Assembly: GCA_963921195.1 (NCBI GenBank)
Contig: OY992538.1
Span: 55,170,852-55,234,851, forward strand
DNA length: 64,000 bases
Direction of reading: 5' to 3'
From: Pegoplata infirma
Taxonomy: Eukaryota; Arthropoda; Insecta; Diptera; Anthomyiidae
Part shown: one piece after another, positions 34,298-45,981 of the stretch
Layout: each line of letters starts with the position of its first letter
How positions within the stretch are numbered: the stretch's first letter is position 1
The notes under the pieces: model-generated
The model's database searches: none
What the model was told of the DNA's origin: nothing
What the model saw: only the letters and a program-made list of their open reading frames with translations
Program-made: the position numbers and the translations under genes

Positions 34298-36315
34298 GGG
34301 GGGGGGTGAAATAAAGCCATAGGCAATAAGGCCATATGGCCTTATTTCCCAAAGTGTTGAGAAATAAGGCCATATGGCGTTATTACCAACCACTGTTGGA
34401 AATAAAGCCATATTTTGCGAAGAGTGTGGAAATATATTTCCACGTAAATCCTGCGGGGGGGGTGAAATAAAGCCATAGGCAATAAGGCCATATGGCCTTA
34501 TTTCCCAATGAGTTGAGAAATAAAGCCATATGGCCTTATTACCAACCACTGTTGGAAATAAAGCCATATATGGCTTTATTACTCATTTGAAAATTTATAA
34601 AAGTATTCATCATTAATTTCCGGAGAGTTTAGGGGAAAATGTGGAAAAATTTTTCCACTAAAATCCTGATACCCAAAAAAAATTATTTAGCGAAGCCGCT
34701 AAATTAATTTATGGAGTTTGTAATCCTTAAGCCCGGCCGAAGGCCGGCTACACAGAAAAACTTTTTTGTTAAACAATCTTTAAATTAAAAATCCTGCTAA
34801 CAAAAAAAGGTGCCTCTAGGCCCCTCTGAGTTCAGAGGTTCCTGGAATGTGGGTTTTTAATTTAAAGAAAGTTAAACAAAAAAAGTCAAGGTCTTATCGC
34901 CCAAAACCGTAAATGTCATATCGCCCAAGCTGCGACATATAGGTTTAAAATGTTATTTCTCCCAAAACAAGATTGTCAAAAAATCCAAAATATTTTTTTT
35001 GGGCGAAATGTCGAAATTACGACTTCTATGATTTGGTTTTTTGTAATAAAGGTTTTCTGCGTAGCCGGCCTTCGGCCGGGCTTAGGGATTACAAACTCCA
35101 TGCATTAAACCCACCCTCTCTGCAAACCAAAGCTATTTTGGTTATCAGGCCTTTTTGAGGCATAACAAATTTGATAGCGCAAAGGCCTGCTACCCTAGAC
35201 ACCTTTACTTTGCGGAGAGGGTGGGTTTAATGCATGGGTTTTGTAATCCCTAAGCCCGGCCGAAGGCCGGCTACACAAAAAAATTGATATGGCTTTATTT
35301 CCACTTTGGTTGCAAAATCAATATAACTTTATTGCTCAATCGTGTTGGTAATAAAGCCATATGGCCTTATTTCCCATTGAATTGAGAAATAAGGCCATAT
35401 GGCCTTATTGCCTATGGCTTTATTTCACCCCCCCAAATCCTGCTACCCAAAAAAAAAAATTATTTAGCGAAGCCGCTAAATTAATTTATGGAGTTTGAAA
35501 TGGCGTACGGACATAGCGCTCAAGGTCTTATCGCCCAAAACCGTAAATGTCATATCGCTCAAGCTGCGACATATAGCCTAAAATGATAGGTCTAAAAATG
35601 TCATTTCTCCCAAAATCAAATTGTCAAAAAATCCAAAATATTTTTTTTTGGACGAAATGTCGAAATTACGACTACCACGATTTGTTTTTTTTTTTGTAAT
35701 AAAGGTTTTCTGCGTAGCTGGCCTTTGGCCGGGCTTAGGGATTACATACTCCATGCATTAAACCCACCCTTTCTGCAATCCAAAGCTATTTTGTTTATCA
35801 GGCCTTTTTGAGGCATAACAAATTTGATGGCGCAAAGGCCTGCTACCCTAGAAAACTTTACTTTGCGGAGAGGGTGGGTTTAATGCATGGATTTTGTAAT
35901 CCCTAAGCCCGGCCGAAGGCCGGCTACACAGAAAAACTTTTTTTGTTAAAAAAATCTTTAAATTATAAACCCTGCCAATAAAACATTGGTGCCCTAGACC
36001 CCACTAAGTTCCGAGGTTCCTGGTATATGTGGTTCTTTAATTTAAAGATAGGCCTTCGGCCGGGCTTAGGGATTACAAACTCCATAAATTAATTTAGCGG
36101 CAACGCTAAATAATATTTTTTTGGGTAGCAGGATTTACGGGGAAATATATTTCCACATTTTCAACTGATATGGCTTTATTTCCACTTTGGTTGCAAAATC
36201 AATATGACTTTATTGCTCAATCGTGTTGGTAATAAAGCCATATGGCCTTATTTCCCATTGAATTGAGAAATATGGCCATATGGCCTTATTGCCTATGGCT
36301 TTATTTCACCCCCCC
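34298..36315. mobile_element. Hairpin-dense composite element with 9-bp target duplication
   Basis: G-run followed by TGAAATAAAGCCATAGGC at the left and its reverse complement before a C-run at the right. The direct repeat AAAAACATT flanks it (34289-34297 and 36316-36324). Four terminal modules, at 34298, 34455, 35286-35427 and 36168-36315, each contain AAGGCCATATGGCCTT. Between them two similar blocks (34683-35284 and 35459-36165) hold TTTAGCGAAGCCGCTAAA and CCGGCCGAAGGCCGG hairpins and GC-rich 'cccaccctctctgca' inverted segments. No protein is recognised. The 9-bp duplication would suit a Mutator-like element, but that is inference. Confidence 0.8.
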
Positions 36316-36660
36316 AAAAACATTTCCGCGGAAAAAAATTTTGGTGAGAAAAAAAATCAGCGTAAAAAAAGTTTGGTATAAAAAAATTGGTAAATGAATG
36401 AGGGTTTGAAGAACCCGACTTGGCAACGTTTTTCGAACTGCACGGTTAATCTGACAGGACGGAGTTCTGGTTCCCTCCTTGGCAGATTTCCCCGATTCTG
36501 ACGAATTAGTTGCTTTCGCCGAACTGGGTATGCCGTGCGCGACCTCATGTTGTGGACGAGTGGGTCTGACTAGCACTGAGTTACCTTTGAATAGCTCGTT
36601 GGACTTGTTAGCCTTTTTAGGGAAGTATGTTTACAATTTTTTTTTTCAGTGTATCTCCTA
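36316..36660. other. GC-richer block of unknown origin
   Basis: After the target repeat and a 'ttccgcgg' mini-me-like scrap, about 36400-36610 is clearly less AT-rich than the surroundings. It is open on both strands: a minus frame of 91 codons at 36301-36576 rich in S, T, R and P, and a plus frame of 62 codons at 36479-36667. I do not recognise either product. It could be a fragment of a retrotransposon reading frame or of a host exon, and I make no functional call. Confidence 0.4.
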
Positions 36661-37120
36661 CATTTAATCAAAGGAGCATCTTTATACCATCTTCATACAA
36701 ACAATACTCTAATACTTCCGTTGTTATTGCTAAGAAAAACTAAAAATCAACACAACACTTGCGATAACCTTTACCAATAAAATAATGCCTGCCAAATAGA
36801 AAACGTGATTTTTTTTTTATTTACAAACATAATTTCAAGTTTACTTTTGGTTCGAACATAAATTAATGGCCAACATTTGTTAAGATAAAAAACATTGTGC
36901 AAAAAACTTGTTGCAATAAATCAAGGAAATTCATAACGCCGCCACCAGTTGAATGTTGAAGTTTAAACAAACCATTCCTTTCTTGCCAGTGATGTCGGAT
37001 GTGGGGAATTTTCACTTTTTGTAAGGAAAAAAAATATAATTTTTCCTCCAAATTCGTAAAATATGTAAATATTAAATTTCACTAATTTTATGGATTTGCA
37101 AACAATTTTATTTAAAAAAA
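36661..37120. other. AT-rich spacer
   Basis: No repeat shared with the rest of the window and no convincing coding frame. Confidence 0.45.
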
Positions 37121-37633
37121 AATTAGTTTTGAGAAAAAAAATTAAAAAAAATTTCCGCGAAAAAAATTTTGGTTAAAAAAAATCCGCGATTTTTTTTTTT
37201 TTATTTTGTAAAAAAAATATGTTCTTACTTGTTTAAATACCATTCGTTGTTCAATTCTGTTCACATATGTCAACCAGCAGCCAAATTAAAGCATTTTGTG
37301 TTTTGAGGTTATGTTAAATGTACCAAGATTTACGAGACGTCCTTACGTTTTCGCTCATAACTTTTGAACCGCTAAACCGATATTGCTGAAATGCTATAAC
37401 AAACTGCTCGGGGCAACTATAAGTAAACATGTTAAGTTTCAGTCATGTTCGTGTATTATTTTGGCCGTGATCGCCATTTCAACAGACAGACGGCCATAGC
37501 TAGAATGTCTTACAACCCATCGAGGACCATAAATATATATTCTTTATGGGGTCCTAGTCCAATATTTCGATGTGTTACAAACGGAATGACAAACTTATAT
37601 ATACCCTCTATCACTAGAGTGGAGGGTATAAAA
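37121..37633 (-). mobile_element. Mini-me-like element, subfamily B, 3' end missing
   Basis: On the minus strand it has the hairpin 'ataccctccactctagtgat', the TA tract, 'gacattctagctatggccgt', 'gctcaaaacgtaagg'-type body and the 'cgcgga' A/T block. The terminal TTCGGC palindrome is absent at the 37121 side. Confidence 0.8.
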
Positions 37634-37751
37634 AAATTAAAAATCGTTAAAGGAATTTAAAGATTTCGTCTGGCATCACTGTTCCTAACTACTAATTGTC
37701 TTAACTATACGTAGTTTGTGTAGTTAAAAAAGAAGATGCTTCTTCTCTATA

Positions 37752-37919
37752 TATGTACATTAGAGTGTCATTTTTTCTTCAACTTTTGGTTTTCCCAAGT
37801 GTCCAAGCAAATTTTTATTCTAGTGGACCTAAAAAATATTTGGTACAAACTTGAGGTCAATCGGATTGAATTAACCCGTGGCGCCCAGCGATCAAAGTTT
37901 TGTATTTTTGAAAAGTTGA
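37752..37919. mobile_element. FB-5-like foldback end fragment
   Basis: Begins 'tgtacattagagtgtc', the same terminus as the palindromic element at 55208-56324. It continues with sequence inverted relative to 9803-9938 ('ccaagtgtccaagcaaattt', 'gtggcgcccagcgatcaaag'). Confidence 0.6.
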
Positions 37920-38417
37920 AAAAACAAGTAAAAAAGTTAAATTCGACCTTGCCGAATATACTGATATGCTACACAATGTAAAAAAGCTTATTTGCAAAAA
38001 AAAAAAAAAAAATTTTAAAAAAATCCGCGAAAAAAAATTTTTGGTGAAAAAAAAAATTCGGCGAAAATTTTGTTTTTGTAAAAAAATATGTGTGTACTTG
38101 TTTAAATACCATTTGGTGATCAATTCTCTTCACATGTGTCAACCAGCAGCCGAATTAAAGTATTTTGTATTTTAAGGTTATGTTGAATGTACCAAAATTT
38201 TCGAGGTGCACTTACATTTTCGTTCATAACTTTTGATCCGCTGGACCAACAAGTAATTATGTTAAGGCTTAGTCATTTCTGTTTAATACTTTGGCCGTGA
38301 TCACCATTTCCACAGACGGACAGACAGACGGACATCGCTAGAATGTCTTTAAATCGATCACTGATCAATAATATATATACATTATGGGGTCCTAGACCGA
38401 TATTTCGATGAGTTACA
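37920..38417 (-). mobile_element. Mini-me-like element, subfamily B, hairpin end missing
   Basis: Starts 'aaaacaagtaaaaaagttaa' with the 'gaccttgccgaat' terminus, then the 'ccgcga' A/T block, the GACGGACAGACGG tract, the core and the TA tract. It stops at 'gatgagttacaa', before the terminal hairpin. Confidence 0.8.
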
Positions 38418-39367
38418 AGTAATTTTGATGCAGTGAACACGAATATTGAAAAAGTTTTAAAATCGGACGAACGGTTTTCATGATATCGCTATTTAGGGTT
38501 GCCAGACGTCCCGCATTCGGCGGGATTGTCCCGCTTTGGGTGAACGATTCCCGCGTCCCGCGCGGGATTCCAAAATCCCGCTTTTTTAAGCGTCAAAAAG
38601 AAGTAGCAATTTACTGGTCTTGCCATTAAGAAAAAAAATCTGCTGATTTATGAAAAATTGTAAGTGATGCAAAAAGCATACAATTTTCCATAGCACCAAC
38701 ATTTTTAAAGCATAGTGAGTGGAATAGAGTTCTCTCTTTTCGTACGTTAAATACAAAGAAAAATACATTTTTTTTGAAAAAGTAAAGTGGACAAAATAAT
38801 GAAGAAATGTCTGGCGATTCACGAAATAATGCGTTGGGTCGGCAAAACATGTTGATGATGTAAAATATAAGAAATTATCATACTAATTGATTGAGGGAAA
38901 ATGTCAAATAAATTAAGTCCTCACCGGAATATAGACAGGGTTCTTTTTAATGTCCCGAAAATGTTTGTTATCAAATACTTCTGTAAATAATAGATCCAGA
39001 AAATAGCGACCAAAGTTAAGATCTGATATCAGATCCCAGTCTGCACAGTTTCGAGGCGACAATTTTTTCGAAGTTTTTTCGAAGCTTTTCCGCAAAAATG
39101 ATTCGAAGTCGATATTATATACAGTCGATATTTCAACGTTTCTCGAACTCATATTTTTTTTGAAAAACAAATCGATTTCGAAATGATTTCCAATCTACAT
39201 TTTAGGAATTCTCGTATTTGTTGCTCCATCGAAAAAAATATTTATTTTCGATATAATATCGAGTTTTAGTTTTATTAAATTTTACAAAAATTCCACAAAT
39301 TTTACTTTTATTATTAAAAAAAATAATATCTAACACTAGAACAATAAAAAAAAAATTAAAAAAAAAA

Positions 39368-39450
39368 TTCCGCGACCGGGGTTTGAACCAAGGCCAAAAA
39401 TCTCCAAATCATAAGCTGCCGAACCTGCTAGCCAACTAGGCCATACACAA
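39368..39450 (-). ncRNA. tRNA-like SINE head or tRNA-derived segment
   Basis: The minus strand reads TGGCCTAGTTGG (fits the pol III A box), then about 38 bases later GGTTCAAACCC (fits the B box), followed by a T-rich run. Acceptor and anticodon stems do not pair, so it is not a functional tRNA. A tRNA-derived SINE or decayed tRNA copy is the likely reading. Confidence 0.4.
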
Positions 39451-39649
39451 CTTGAAATTTGTTTGAACTAATATATATTTTGAAATAAAAATATTTTCAA
39501 ATTATGAGAAGTATGTCAAAACAAAATAAAATGAATATAAAAACAGGGTAATTCAAATTATAAATTAAGGGCAATTCAAATAATAATAAAAAATTCAAAT
39601 TTTAGTAAAAGTAATTTTAAAAAACTACTTTTATTATCAAACTTTGGCT

Positions 39650-39715
39650 GGAGGAGTAAGGCGTTCAACCAGTAAACTGGGAGTTCTGGGTTCAAATCTC
39701 AAGTGAGGCAGATAA
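39650..39715 (+). ncRNA. Second tRNA-like segment, Leu/Ser-like
   Basis: 'tggctggaggagtaaggcgt' resembles the A-box region of tRNA-Leu/Ser, and GGTTCAAATCTC resembles a B box. 'ccagtaaactgg' makes only a four-base stem in place of an anticodon arm, and the acceptor stem is not convincing. Confidence 0.35.
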
Positions 39716-40268
39716 AAATAGTAATTAGTAAAAATTAAATTTAAAGAATAAATAAATTAAATTAGTAAAAATTAGTTAATTGTAAGTAAGTAGTAGTAAG
39801 TAATAAAATATTTTTTTTAATTCTTACCGTTTTTAAAACAATTAACTAAATTATTAAAAAACAAATGTATCGAAATTCATGAAAATTTCGATTAAAAATC
39901 GAATCGAATCCTGTACCAAAACTCGATTCTATATCACCTTGCATGCCACATAGGAAAACACGCTTTATATCGACATTATATCGAACTCGATATCGATGAA
40001 ATTCTTAGAGAAAACGATTCTTTTTCGAATCGATATCGACTCATTTTGCATACTGGGATAATATATATAAATATATATTTTTTTGTCTGAAACATGCTCA
40101 GTTTTTCACCAGGGTTAGAATGAAAAAAGAAAGAAAAAAAAATATATTCTGCATAAAAACGCGCATTATTTTTGTCCCGCGAAATTTTTTAAAATCCCGC
40201 CATTTTCGTAATGTTTTTCTGTTTGTCCCGCTTTTTGGAAATAAATTTCTGGCAACCCTATCGCTATT

Positions 40269-41830
40269 TGAAATTTTCCAAAAATTACGGTTTTTTCCTA
40301 CGTTCAAGATTTTTTTTTTTTAATTTCAAAATTTCTATCCCTTTACCCTTTTATAGAGCTTGATACTATATTTCATTTAAACCTAATGTGGGCGAAATCC
40401 GATCATTTGAAGCTGTGGCGCCCTTCTATCATAGTGTTGCTTTTTTTACAATATTTTCACCAAAAACTCTAAACTTTGATCGAAGGGCGCTATGGGTTAA
40501 AATGGTATTATTTGGCTTATGAAATAGACAACGGAAACAAAATTTTGGGATTTTTTTTTTTAATTTCTTGAACGTAGAAAAAACCGCCATTTTTAAAGTT
40601 TTTTGACAAATTTCAAATAGTAATAACTCGAAAACCGCTAGACTGATTTCAGATATTTTTGATATTTGTATTCAGCATGTCAAAATTAATAAAAATAATG
40701 TATCGTGAAATATTTTTATCTATTTTTATTTTCCAAAAATTCAAATTTTCGAAAAATGAAAAACTTTGATCGAAGGGCGCCATGGGTTAAAACGATAAGG
40801 TTTGGCTTAAATTAAGTTTAAATCAAATATTGGTTCAAATTTTGAGATTTTTTTTTTAAATTTCTAGAACGTAGGAAAAACCGCCATTTTTTGCAAATTT
40901 CAAATAGCGATATCTCGAAAACCGTTGCAATACTTTGATGAAGGGCGCTTTGTGTTCAACTGGTATAATTTGGCTCAAATTAAGTTAAAATGAAAGTTTG
41001 TCTCTAGCTCTATAAAATTGTCAACGGAAATTTGAGATTTTTTTTTTTTTTAATTTCTTAAACGTGGGGAAAACGCCCATTTTTGGAATTTTTCGACAAA
41101 TTTCAAATGGTGATAACTCGAAAACCGCTCGACCCCTTTCAGATATTTTTTGATATTTGTATTTAGCATGCCTAAAATAATAAAAATAATGTATCGCAAG
41201 ACATTTTTTTTTTTTTTTCAAAAATTCTAAATTTTGTTGAAAATTTGCGAAAAATGCGAAACTTTGATCGAAGAGCGCCACGGGTTAAAATGATCGGATT
41301 TGGCTCAGATAAAGTTTAAATCAAATGTTTGTTCAAGGTTAAGAAATTTTGAGATTTTTTTTTTTAATTTGTAGAACGTAGGAAAAACCGCCATTATTTT
41401 TGCAAATTTCATATAGCGGTATCTCGAAAACCATTGTAAAACTTTGATCGAAGGGCGCTTTGTGTTAAACTGGTATTATTTGGCTCAAATTAAGTTAAAA
41501 TGAAAGTTTGTCTCTAGCTCTATAAAATAGTCAACAGAAACAAAATTTTAAGATTTAACAAAAAAAATTCTTAAACGTAGAAAAAACCGCCACTTGTGGA
41601 ATTTTTTGACAAATTTCAAATAGTGATAACTCGAAAAACGCTAAACTGATTTCAGATATTTTAAATATTTGTATTCAGCATGCCAAACTTAATAAAAAAT
41701 AATGTATCGCAAGATATTTGTATTTTTATTTTTTTATTTTTCAAAAATCCAAAATTTTGTTGGAAATTTGCGAAAAATGCAAAACTTTAGTCGAGAAAAA
41801 ATGGCAGTCTATTGAACATTATAATGTGGT
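40269..41830. repeat. Composite tandem repeat, about 500-bp period, three units
   Basis: The landmark 'actttgatcgaagggcgc' or a variant recurs at about 40470, 40762, 40930, 41262 and 41442. The spacing alternates long and short (about 330 and 170), giving a repeat of about 500 bases made of two related half-units. 'ctcgaaaaccg' and 'aaaaaccgccat' accompany each. No coding frame is conserved among units. Confidence 0.88.
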
Positions 41831-42069
41831 TTGTTTGGTAGTCAATCATATGTTAATTTATTTTCATGGCTAATAATATTTAGCTTTTTTTGGTCATGAT
41901 AAGACATAAACATTTATTTAAATTGTTTTTTGAAAATTGCAAGTGAAATTATAGGCTTTTGTTTAAAATGCGTATAATTGTTTTGAAATGATTGTGTACA
42001 GCAGTTTTAAGAGCTGCACATTAAACTAAAGGGGATTGAAAATAAAAAGATGTGAACATTTTTTAAAAC
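41831..42069. other. Short spacer
   Basis: AT-rich, with no feature recognised. Confidence 0.4.
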
Positions 42070-42575
42070 GTTAAATTCCAAAAAGATTAATTAAAAACCA
42101 AAAAGACCTATTGAAATTCGAAAAAGCGCAATTGATAGACGAAAATTATCAATTGTTATTTGTAAAAGATCAATTGAAATTCGAAAAAGATCAATTGAAA
42201 ATCGAAGAGACCAATTGCAATTCGAAAAAGAGCAATTGATAGACGAAAATGATCAATTGTTATTTTTAAAAGATCAATTGAAATTCGAAACAGATCAAAT
42301 GCTAAATAAATTGTAATTTTTAAAAGATCAATTAAAATAGGAAAAAGATCAATTGAAATTCGAAAAAGATCAGCTGTAATTCGCAAAAAATTTATTGAAT
42401 GAAATTCTTCTCCAATTGCAATTCAAATAAGAACAATTGTAATTCGAAGTTATCAATCAATTGTTATTTATATAAGATCAATTGAATAAAATTCGAAAAA
42501 AGATAAATTTAAATTCGTAAATGATCAATAAAAATTTGAAAAAGATAAATAAAAATTTGTAAAAAATAAATTGTT
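42070..42575. repeat. Degenerate 21-bp minisatellite, 'gatcaattgaaattcgaaaa'
   Basis: About twenty loose units of 'gatcaattgaaattcgaaaa' with frequent variants ('gagcaattgatagacgaaaa', 'gatcaattgttatttttaaa'). It is the best preserved of four such arrays in the window, in reverse orientation to those at 12640, 24250 and 31975. Confidence 0.88.
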
Positions 42576-42955
42576 AGTCGTAAAAAAAAAAGACTCAAGT
42601 TCAATCAAAATTTTAACAATTTATTTTCAACATACTCTAATAGGCTTAAGTAGTAAGTAGACGAAAATGAAGGTGTTAGTTATGATTTTTTTTTGTTTGA
42701 AAAAAAAAAAATCATTTAAAAAACCATTTAAATTGATATGAACAAGAAATGAAAAGTGAAAATACCATTAAATGACTTGATAAAATATTAAGGAAAAAAA
42801 AATTAAGCAGAAGACATTAAAGACAATGATCGATGATCTATGAAAAAATACTAAATTATATGTATTATGGAATGCTTATGCAGATTTATATGAAAAAAAC
42901 AAAATAAATGGGAAATATACATACAATGTTTAATTTAACAGTTTCACTTTAAACT
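42576..42955. other. AT-rich spacer
   Basis: No gene and no shared repeat recognised. Confidence 0.4.
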
Positions 42956-45900
42956 GTGGGTGATTCCATGTCAAACCGCACAGAAAACTGTGATTTTCGG
43001 ATTTGTCTCCTCTGATTTTAATGAAATTCGCAAAAAATATTTCACATGCGTTGTTTTCATAAAATGATTACCTTACAGGCTCAAAAAATTTTTAGTTTTT
43101 GAAATATAGCGTCTTGAAAATTGGCAAAAACGTCAAATTTTCAATAAGGTGCACATACAAAGTCACCCATAACTTTAAAACTATAAAACCCACAATTACC
43201 AAATAGGTACCATTTGAAAGCTGAAAGGATTACCTTAAAAGTGACATGCACAATTTTTTCTTGTAATGAAAGGTCAAAGGTCATATTTCAATGTCAAAAG
43301 TTCAAAGACCTATATCTCAAAATCCGATATTTTTAAAATTCTCAAAAAAATATATGATAACAATCAAGTCTTTCCCTACATTTGTATCAAAATTTCAGGG
43401 TGGACACTCATATGGTTCCAAAGTTACAGAAGAAAACGTGCTCGAAGGCAAGGTTTTTTCTACGAGTTCATATAAAAAATATTGCACAAACAAAACAATA
43501 TACATAGTCGCAAACAAAGGTGCGGGCCTAGAACAAGGCTTAATACTTTTTAAGTATTTTGAGTTATATTGTAGGGGTTTTCTTGTTCTTTTACAAGGAA
43601 AGTCCTCGAAAGTGAACATACCTGATTTCTTTAAAATTTATACACAAGCTAGAAAAAATAAATCTAAAATCAACCAGTCTGAGCTTGTCGGCCAAAATTC
43701 AGGTTAAACGGGGTTAAAAATTACCCATTTTCAGTTATTTTAAAGTTTAGGTACTCTATATTCATGCCACATATAACAGATCGGTTTCATTCGAAACCTA
43801 TATTCTTCCATAGTAGGGAAATAGGAATGGGGTGGGGGAACCGTATGTTCAAAGCCGAATAAAGCTCATAAACAAGAATATAATCAAACATAAAAATGGT
43901 TTAGAAATGAAAACACTAATGTTTCGAACTTCTTTGAATTTTTGCCTTATTTTATTTTTAAATTCGGATGAAACCCGACCTGTATGAAAAACTGCCAATA
44001 AAAAATTAATGTGATTGCTTAATTTAAATAGAAAATAGTACCAACAATGAATTTGTTTTACAAAAACTATTTAGTTTAACAAAAACTATACATTTAAAAA
44101 AAAAACGAAACGGATCTGATATAAAAAACGAAACGGATATAAGTGGCATCAATGTACCTAAAAGTTAAAATTACTAAAAATCGGTCATTATACTCTCCAC
44201 TCTAGTGATAGAGGGTATATATAAGTTTGTCATTCCGTTTGTAACACATCGAAATATTGGTCTAGGACACCATAAAGTATTTATATTCATGATCCTCGAT
44301 CGATTTTAAGTCGATCTATCGATTTCCGTCCGTCCGTCCGTCCGTCTGTCTGTCTGTCTGTCTGTCTGTCAGTAGAAAACACGCTAACTTTTGAAAGACT
44401 TCACAGAGGCCACTGAAGTTTGGCGTATATATTGGTCAATTACCTGGTCAGGTTGGTATTGCAATCCAGCCAAATCGGTCCAGTGGTTCAAAAGTTATGA
44501 GCAAAAGAGTAAATTTCGGCAAGGGGTTTTCGCAAACTTACGAGATAAAAAACATGATAACTTTTGAAAAACAATAATTAGACTGCTAAAACGTGGCACA
44601 TTTCTTTTCCGTTCCTCAGGTCTGTTTGGTATTGAATTTCAGCTCAATCGGTCAAGTGGTTCAAAAGTTATAAGAAAAACTCCGAATTTGAGATTTTGTT
44701 CATCTTAAATGCCACGTGGTAAACAAGTTTTAAAAGCATTGGTGGTATTTAAGCCATGCTTTTCAAACTTGTTTAGATTTAATTCAATGATTTTTAAACT
44801 TGTTTAGTTTTAAAAGCATTGGTAACTTAAAAATTACACTCGAAAAAAAATTTACACTCGAAAAAAATTTTACACTAAAAAAAATTTAACACTCAAAAAA
44901 AAATTTGTTTTTTTTTTACAAAAATGCCAATATTTTGTGTACATACGTAAGTGCATTTACTCAGAAATATTTTTACAGTAAAAAAAAACATTACACTCGA
45001 AAAAAGGTTTTACACTCAAAATGACAAGAAAAGAGTTTTTTACTCAAAATAAAACATTTCTAATCAAAATTGTTAATTTTTTTCACGTTAAAGTGTACTG
45101 TCCTTTAAAAAAGGCATTGTGGAGGGTATTCATAGATTCGGCAAAGTCGAATTTAACTTTTCTACTTGTTTTTGACTCCCGTTTAACCCTTTTAAACTAA
45201 ATTAAGACCAATAAGCTCAGACAGGTCGATGTTAGATATTTTTTGTCTTTCATGGGCATAAATTTCAAAGAAATTACGTATGTTCACTTTGAAGATTTTC
45301 CTTGTAAGAAAACAAGAAAACCCTACGATAAAATTCAGTTTTGATAGTGAAATCAAATTCAGGAGGTCGAAATATTAATAAATAATGGGTTCAGTTTTTA
45401 GGTCCGTCCCATTGTTTGTTTACTGCTAGCAGCATGCTAGCATGCTATGCTGCTTCGTGTGTGTAAGCTTTTGCATATGAACTCGTAGAGAAAATCTTGA
45501 CTTCAAGCACGTTTTCCTCTGTAACTTTGGAACCATATGAGTGTCCAGCCTGAAATTTTGATACAACTGTAGGGAAAGACTTGATTGTTATCATATATTT
45601 TTTTGAGAATTTTAAAAATATCGGATTTTGAGATATAGGTCTTTGAACATTAGACCTTGAAATATGACCTTTGACCTTTCGTTACAAGAAAAAATTGTGC
45701 ATGCCACTTATAAGGTAATCCTTTCAGCTTTCAAATGGTACCTATTTGGTAATTGTGGGTTTTATAGTTTTAAAGTTATGTGTGACTTTGTATGTGCACC
45801 TTATTGAAAATTTGAAGTTTTTGCCAATTTTCAAGACGCCATATTTCGAAAACCGAAAGTTTTTGGAGCCAGAAAGGTAATGATTTTAGGAACACTATCC

Positions 45901-45981
45901 ATTTGCAATATATTTGGCAAATTTTATTTAAATCGAAGGTGGCAAATCCGAATGCTGTGTGGTTTGAGCTGGATTTGCCCC
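42956..45981. mobile_element. Foldback element FB-7, split by a mini-me
   Basis: Left arm 42956 to about 43720 and right arm about 45190-45981 are inverted copies, for example 'ggtaccatttgaaagctgaa' faces 'ttcagctttcaaatggtacc'. The left terminus GTGGGTGATTCCATGTCAAA matches the TATGGGG-type consensus of FB-1 and FB-3, while the right terminus is more diverged. The turn holds a mini-me (44189-45172). The 138-codon frame at 43291-43707 lies in the left arm with no domain, and I do not call it a gene. A 'gctagcagcatgctagcatg' cluster at about 45425-45453 interrupts the right arm. Confidence 0.8.
44189..45172 (+). mobile_element. Mini-me-like element, subfamily A, complete, 984 bp
   Basis: Hairpin start 'ctctccactctagtgatag', TA tract, core 'cctcgatcgattttaagtcg', GTCC then GTCT tract (44328-44370), two 'aaatcggtc..gtggttcaaa' blocks and the A-rich 'acactcgaaaaa' region. 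It ends 'ttcggcaaagtcgaattta' and 'ttctacttgttt'. It is the longest copy of subfamily A. Confidence 0.9.

Larger units (their letters stand above)
38494..40260. mobile_element. hAT-type element, 1767 bp, 8-bp target duplication
   Basis: Perfect 13-base terminal repeats TAGGGTTGCCAGA / TCTGGCAACCCTA with the direct repeat TCGCTATT at 38486-38493 and 40261-40268. Subterminal sequence repeats 'tcccgc' many times on both sides. Open frames at 38626-38850 and 38913-39170 (minus) show no hAT dimerisation or zinc-finger motif that I can recognise, so I treat the element as non-autonomous. Two tRNA-promoter-like segments lie inside. Confidence 0.92.

Noticed and set aside
34235..34567. 110-codon minus-strand open frame with repeated 'FPTVVGN..AIW' peptides
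   Set aside because: Its repetitiveness comes from the GGCCATATGGCC palindromic modules. There is no sign of selection on the protein and the frame is lost in the other modules.
39368..39450. Functional tRNA gene
   Set aside because: A and B boxes fit, but acceptor, D and anticodon stems do not pair, so I report only a tRNA-like segment.
38494..40260. Autonomous hAT transposase gene
   Set aside because: No hAT dimerisation motif or zinc finger could be read in either strand, and open frames are short and low-complexity.
43291..43707. 138-codon plus-strand open frame
   Set aside because: Falls in the left arm of foldback FB-7. The inverted right-arm copy does not keep the frame and no domain is visible.
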